Positions 60,965 through 64,000 of a DNA stretch of 64,000 bases are shown one piece after another. Where the stretch lies: positions 620,001-684,000 of the forward strand of contig OZ245791.1 of assembly GCA_965228125.1 (NCBI GenBank), in the 5' to 3' direction. The position numbers were made by a program, and so were the translations under genes. This DNA comes from GWF2-38-69 sp965228125 (GTDB taxonomy: Bacteria; Verrucomicrobiota; Lentisphaeria; Victivallales; GWF2-38-69). Under the pieces are notes generated by a model. That model searched no databases. It worked only from the letters and a program-made list of their open reading frames with translations, and was not told the DNA's origin. Each line of letters begins with the position of its first letter. The stretch's first letter is position 1.

Positions 60965-61671
60965 TGTCTTGGCTCTACTTTAGATACGAGATACCTGCTT
61001 AGTTCTTCAAAAATAGCTTTATGCTTGTTTCGATAAAGAAACAACCGTTGATATTGTCTTATTTTCCTTGCATCCTTTATTTCTTCAAGTTGTATATCGC
61101 TATTTAACTTATCCTTAATGTTGTGATATGCTCCGATAAAGAGAATACCTTTTTGTTCAGTCTTTAAGGTTTCATTTATTCTGTCAGCAATAAATTCATC
61201 TCTTTTGCGCAGAAGGCGTACTTTTGCAAATTTATATTTGACAAAGGCTATTATTCTTAAAAGGTTTGACCTTGCTTTAGTTATGCTTAACAGCCTATCA
61301 CGCTCTTCTATAACAAGTTTCAGATCTTCTGTCTTTTGTAAAACAGCCCCTTTCTTAAGCAGTCCCGAGACCAATTCATAGTTCCTGCTTCCAGCTTTTA
61401 CACAGTCTTCTACTATCCTCTGACCCAATTCACCATCTGCTACTAATCCATCTTGATAAATCTTCATTCCTGATACATCAACAGAAGCAAAATAGTCTAT
61501 TATCTCATCCCAAAAACCATCAATTGTACTGATATGTTTTTTCCAGACATCTTCTCCTAAGTCAGCAATGCCTCGGCCAGCCACATCTTTTGCCAAAGAG
61601 CCAAGATCGGCGCTTGTATGAATAATGGGGACTATTATAAGTGATCTCAACTTGCACCCTCTAATGTTCAT
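60961..61671 (-). CDS. Uncharacterised protein coupled to the sensor kinase
   Basis: 236 residues, no known family recalled with certainty. It begins LRSLIIVPIIHTSADLGSLA and has a conserved-looking KIYQDGLVADGELGQRIVED and GILFIGAYHNIKDKLNSDIQ near the end. It is soluble and alpha/beta in character. Its stop and the kinase start overlap (ATGA), indicating translational coupling, so it probably modulates or senses for the kinase (inference). Confidence 0.6.
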   Translation of the reverse strand: MNIRGCKLRSLIIVPIIHTSADLGSLAKDVAGRGIADLGEDVWKKHISTIDGFWDEIIDYFASVDVSGMKIYQDGLVADGELGQRIVEDCVKAGSRNYELVSGLLKKGAVLQKTEDLKLVIEERDRLLSITKARSNLLRIIAFVKYKFAKVRLLRKRDEFIADRINETLKTEQKGILFIGAYHNIKDKLNSDIQLEEIKDARKIRQYQRLFLYRNKHKAIFEELSRYLVSKVEPRQ

Positions 61672-61755
61672 TTCTTGTATTAAGAGGATAATTCACAACC
61701 CCAGATTAGTCAATACCAATACGACTGACTACGGATATGTCCGGCGCCTAAATTT

Positions 61756-62847
61756 TTATTTATTGGGCTTTAACAAGTATTTATACTTTTGGTTTAGGTT
61801 ATTTACATACTTCACAAAGTCGTCAAGGCTGCACTCTTCCTGATTCCCGGCAAATGACAACTTAATGTACTTTTGATTGTACCTTACTTTAACTGAATAA
61901 TTTGAGTCTGTGTCTTTGTATAGTTCTATTTCGATATTGGCTACGAATTTGGGTTGTTCATTTAGAGGTGAACCAAGTAGAGACATAATGCCTAGAATAG
62001 TTAAGTCGTGCCCCGAATAATAAACCATTTTATAGTCGCTTGCAGCATTCGATCTATCCTGCAAATTCTGTAGGATTCTGTTAAACAATTCATGATTTTT
62101 ATAATATGCAAGCTCTATGGGTTTGTATTGTTCAAACAAAAAGAAACTATCAAAATCAATAATTTCCTGCGCATCGCTCTTACTAAGCTGTTTTGGTAAT
62201 GTATAACCGTTTGCTTTAAGAGAATTAAGAGTATCGCCCATACCAACAACTTCGTTGTATTTTTCTATTTTATTCCCGAGTGCTTCGGACCATTGAGCAT
62301 ACTTAGGTTGAATCTCTTTAATTTTGTTTTTCCATAATACGGTAGAATAGAAATATTTATTCATCAATTCAACAGGAACGTCCAAGTCTCCCTGAATCAT
62401 ATTCGAATTCCCATAAGGCAAAGTTCTTATAGGAATAGGCTGGCTGGCGTATGGCAATGCTGGCTTATCACTTGAAAGCTCAGGTCCTGTTCCGGGGGGG
62501 TATAATCCCATCAGCACACATTGAGCAGTAACTATTGTACGTTGAAAATCACTTGAAAGGGTATATATGCTCCCGTTTGAATAGGCTTCGGGAAGCAATT
62601 TTAGATCATCTATATATGTCTTCTTAATTTCACACCCAAAGTTAAATGCCTGACTCATTCCTATAGGCGTTAACTGCTGGAGGTCATTTTTACTCCAATG
62701 AAAATCAGCGTTATTTATATTCTGGAATCCGGCTCTGGTACCATGCCTGGTAAGAAGGACAAGAGAATCAAGGTCTTTAGACGCATAGCCTAAGTTAGCA
62801 AATAAAAACACCGTAAAGAATACAATAATAGATTTTTTCATGTTCAC
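61756..62847 (-). CDS. Secreted histidine acid phosphatase
   Basis: 363 residues. Signal peptide MKKSIIVFFTVFLFANLGYA. The catalytic RHGTR is at residues 34-38 and the proton-donor HD in YYSGHDLTILGIM, as in the histidine acid phosphatase (branch 2) family, which hydrolyses phosphate esters such as phytate or sugar phosphates in the periplasm. GGGAG precedes the ATG. It is a single-gene unit. Confidence 0.9.
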   Translation of the reverse strand: MNMKKSIIVFFTVFLFANLGYASKDLDSLVLLTRHGTRAGFQNINNADFHWSKNDLQQLTPIGMSQAFNFGCEIKKTYIDDLKLLPEAYSNGSIYTLSSDFQRTIVTAQCVLMGLYPPGTGPELSSDKPALPYASQPIPIRTLPYGNSNMIQGDLDVPVELMNKYFYSTVLWKNKIKEIQPKYAQWSEALGNKIEKYNEVVGMGDTLNSLKANGYTLPKQLSKSDAQEIIDFDSFFLFEQYKPIELAYYKNHELFNRILQNLQDRSNAASDYKMVYYSGHDLTILGIMSLLGSPLNEQPKFVANIEIELYKDTDSNYSVKVRYNQKYIKLSFAGNQEECSLDDFVKYVNNLNQKYKYLLKPNK

Positions 62848-62891
62848 TCCCTTTTATGTCATGCAACTAATTACAGATGAATAGCAACTCT

Positions 62892-62916
62892 CCATGATAA
62901 AATACCCTTATCATGG
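62892..62916. other. Perfect 9-bp hairpin
   Basis: CCATGATAA (62892-62900) pairs with TTATCATGG (62908-62916) around a 7-nt loop. It lies between tRNA-Lys and the phosphatase gene, both leftward. There is no T tract, so it may be an operator or a tRNA 3'-processing structure rather than a terminator. Confidence 0.35.
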
Positions 62917-63003
62917 AACTATTTGTGATACTTAGACAAGTGTAACACGGTATAAACTCTTCGTCAAATAGTAGGGCAAGAAGGTTGCTCGTAATTTTGA
63001 AAA

Positions 63004-63080
63004 TGGTGCACCCGGAAGGACTTGAACCTTCGACCCGATGATTAAGAGTCATCTGCTCTGCCAACTGAGCTACGGGTGCA
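63004..63080 (-). tRNA. tRNA-Lys (anticodon CTT)
   Basis: 77 nt with encoded CCA (63004-63006). On the minus strand: acceptor TGCACCC pairs with GGGTGCA, D arm GTAGCTCAGTTGGCAGAGC, anticodon loop CTCTTAA, T arm AAGGTTCAAGTCCTT. All four arms fold. The CTT anticodon reads the lysine codon AAG. Confidence 0.97.
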
Positions 63081-63206
63081 TTTTATGTGAGACAAATAAC
63101 CTATCGAGCAGAGAAAAAAAATCAAACTCTATTTAAATTTTAATAGTTTTTTTCAAACAAAAAAACTAATATACATTTACTGTTATTCTAAAATAAGGAG
63201 TTTAAA

Positions 63207-63890
63207 ATGTCGATAAAAATCACATGGTACGGGCACGCTTTTTTCCTGATTGAAACAAAAAATACAAGAATCCTGATAGATCCATTTATCAATGGGAACA
63301 AATTATGCCCTATTTCTGTCAAAGACGCAAAGGCCGATTACATCTGTATAACTCATGGGCATGGAGACCATTTAGGCGAAACATTGGAAATAGCGAAAAT
63401 TTTCGGATCGACTATCGTCGCAAACCCTGAAATTTGCGAATGGCTAGGTAGAAAAGGCGGCAAAAAGTTCCACTCAATGCAAATCGGCGGATCATATGAA
63501 TTCCCCTGGGGCAATTTAAAAATGACCCATGCTTTGCACAGTTCTCCTCTCCCTGATGGTTCATACGGTGGAAATCCCGCAGGATTTATCGTTCAGGCTG
63601 AAGGCAAAAAAATATATCATGCAGGAGATACCGGGCTTTTTGGAGATATGAAGCTGATCGGTGAGGAAAAAATCGATCTTGCACTGCTTCCAATCGGAGA
63701 TAACTACACAATGGGAACTAAGGACGCAACCAAAGCCTTACAAATGATAAAACCTCGGAAAGTCATCCCTATGCATTTCAACACATTTGAGCTAATAAAA
63801 CAAAATCCTGTTCATTGGATAGAAGAAGTCAATGAATCAAAAATTTCCGAAGCTATACAACTCTGCCCGGGCGAATCTATTAACCTTTAA
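63207..63890 (+). CDS. UPF0173-type metal-dependent hydrolase (MBL fold)
   Basis: 227 residues. The metallo-beta-lactamase metal motif HGHGDHLG is at residues 50-57; other ligands are seen in YHAGDTGLFGDMKLIG and IPMHFNT. The N-terminus ITWYGHAFFLIETKNTRILI is typical of the YtkL/UPF0173 family. Substrate is unknown. AAGGAG precedes the ATG. It is followed by an aminopeptidase gene on the same strand. Confidence 0.92.
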   Translation: MSIKITWYGHAFFLIETKNTRILIDPFINGNKLCPISVKDAKADYICITHGHGDHLGETLEIAKIFGSTIVANPEICEWLGRKGGKKFHSMQIGGSYEFPWGNLKMTHALHSSPLPDGSYGGNPAGFIVQAEGKKIYHAGDTGLFGDMKLIGEEKIDLALLPIGDNYTMGTKDATKALQMIKPRKVIPMHFNTFELIKQNPVHWIEEVNESKISEAIQLCPGESINL

Positions 63891-63905
63891 TGCTCGGAAA
63901 ATTCT

Positions 63906-64000
63906 ATGTTCGAACCTGAAATTTACAAAAACAGAAGACAGAAACTAAAAGAAGCACTAGAGAAGGGTTTAATTCTTTTTTTGGGCAACTCACATTCAGT
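63906..64000 (+). CDS. Aminopeptidase P family protein (partial, 5' end)
   Basis: The first ~31 codons read MFEPEIYKNRRQKLKEALEK then GLILFLGNSHS, the start of the aminopeptidase P N-terminal domain (Xaa-Pro peptidase). The rest is outside the window. It begins 15 bp after the MBL-fold gene, so it is probably cotranscribed. The metal-binding catalytic domain cannot be checked. Confidence 0.78.
   Translation, partial: MFEPEIYKNRRQKLKEALEKGLILFLGNSHS

Noticed and set aside
62867..63064. 65-codon minus-strand ORF
   Set aside because: It overlaps tRNA-Lys over most of its start and has no family resemblance; a translation of tRNA sequence.
1..64000. CRISPR array or rRNA genes
   Set aside because: No regularly spaced short repeats with spacers and no rRNA-like sequence were seen; the repeated palindromes are attC-like and differ from one another.

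Overview
The window (64 kb, AT-rich) comes from a bacterial chromosome. Housekeeping genes are intact and closely packed: LL-diaminopimelate aminotransferase (DapL), RNase Y with a YmdB-like phosphoesterase, RarA, CysS, GlgB, and indolepyruvate:ferredoxin oxidoreductase. DapL, the Gram-negative style signal peptides and lipobox, and the ferredoxin-linked enzymes suggest an anaerobic or fermentative diderm, perhaps in or near the PVC group (for example Lentisphaerota). I cannot fix the phylum from the sequence alone.

Layout. 0-20.2 kb is ordinary chromosome: dapL-nfu-HPr; rsmB; rarA-rny-ymdB-like-(ATP-cone protein)-cysS; a CoA-transferase; a tandem pair of tiny HlyD-like secreted proteins; a DEAD-box helicase; glgB; a methyltransferase; a dicarboxylate symporter; and an alpha/beta hydrolase. 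20.8-25.0 kb is a promoter-poor array of unrelated small + strand genes: lipoprotein, frameshifted GNAT, SH3 protein, ferredoxin-nitroreductase, GNAT, a ParE-type toxin-antitoxin pair and a PPOX protein. Imperfect palindromes of 58-130 bp with the architecture of integron attC sites separate them, and start codons usually lie 4-13 nt after each attC. No integrase is visible, so I read this as an integron cassette array or CALIN. 25.2-30.3 kb holds a large secreted beta-propeller protein and an IS1634-family element inserted in a DUF6790-like membrane gene. 30.4-34.0 kb holds iorA-iorB-DUF362. 34.1-37.2 kb is a second cassette stretch (CsaA-like and DUF5680 genes). It is interrupted by a second, nearly identical IS1634-family copy whose 157-bp target duplication has doubled an attC site. 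37.2-43 kb has an alanine/glycine symporter, a glycerate kinase-GntP pair, a secreted Memo-AMMECR1 fusion and a tRNA-Met fragment.

43.2-61.7 kb is one long minus-strand gas vesicle locus. In transcription order it starts with a hypothetical protein-histidine kinase-NtrC-type regulator operon. Next come an intergenic region with a good sigma-54 promoter match and GACAA/TTGTC palindromes, a CheY-like receiver, gvpA, a coiled-coil protein and a GvpC-like 33-residue-repeat protein. These are followed by a zinc-ribbon microprotein, gvpN, a basic coiled-coil protein, gvpO, gvpJ, gvpH (Hsp20), an ArsA/Get3 ATPase and a CDC48-like double AAA+ ATPase. The last part is a GvpF/L-DnaJ fusion, two GvpF/L, gvpG, GvpF/L, a GvpA-like protein, GvpF/L and gvpK. 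The unusual feature is the concentration of chaperone and unfoldase functions in one gas vesicle operon, together with its own sigma-54 control. The window ends with a histidine acid phosphatase, a tRNA-Lys(CTT), an MBL-fold hydrolase and the start of an aminopeptidase P gene.
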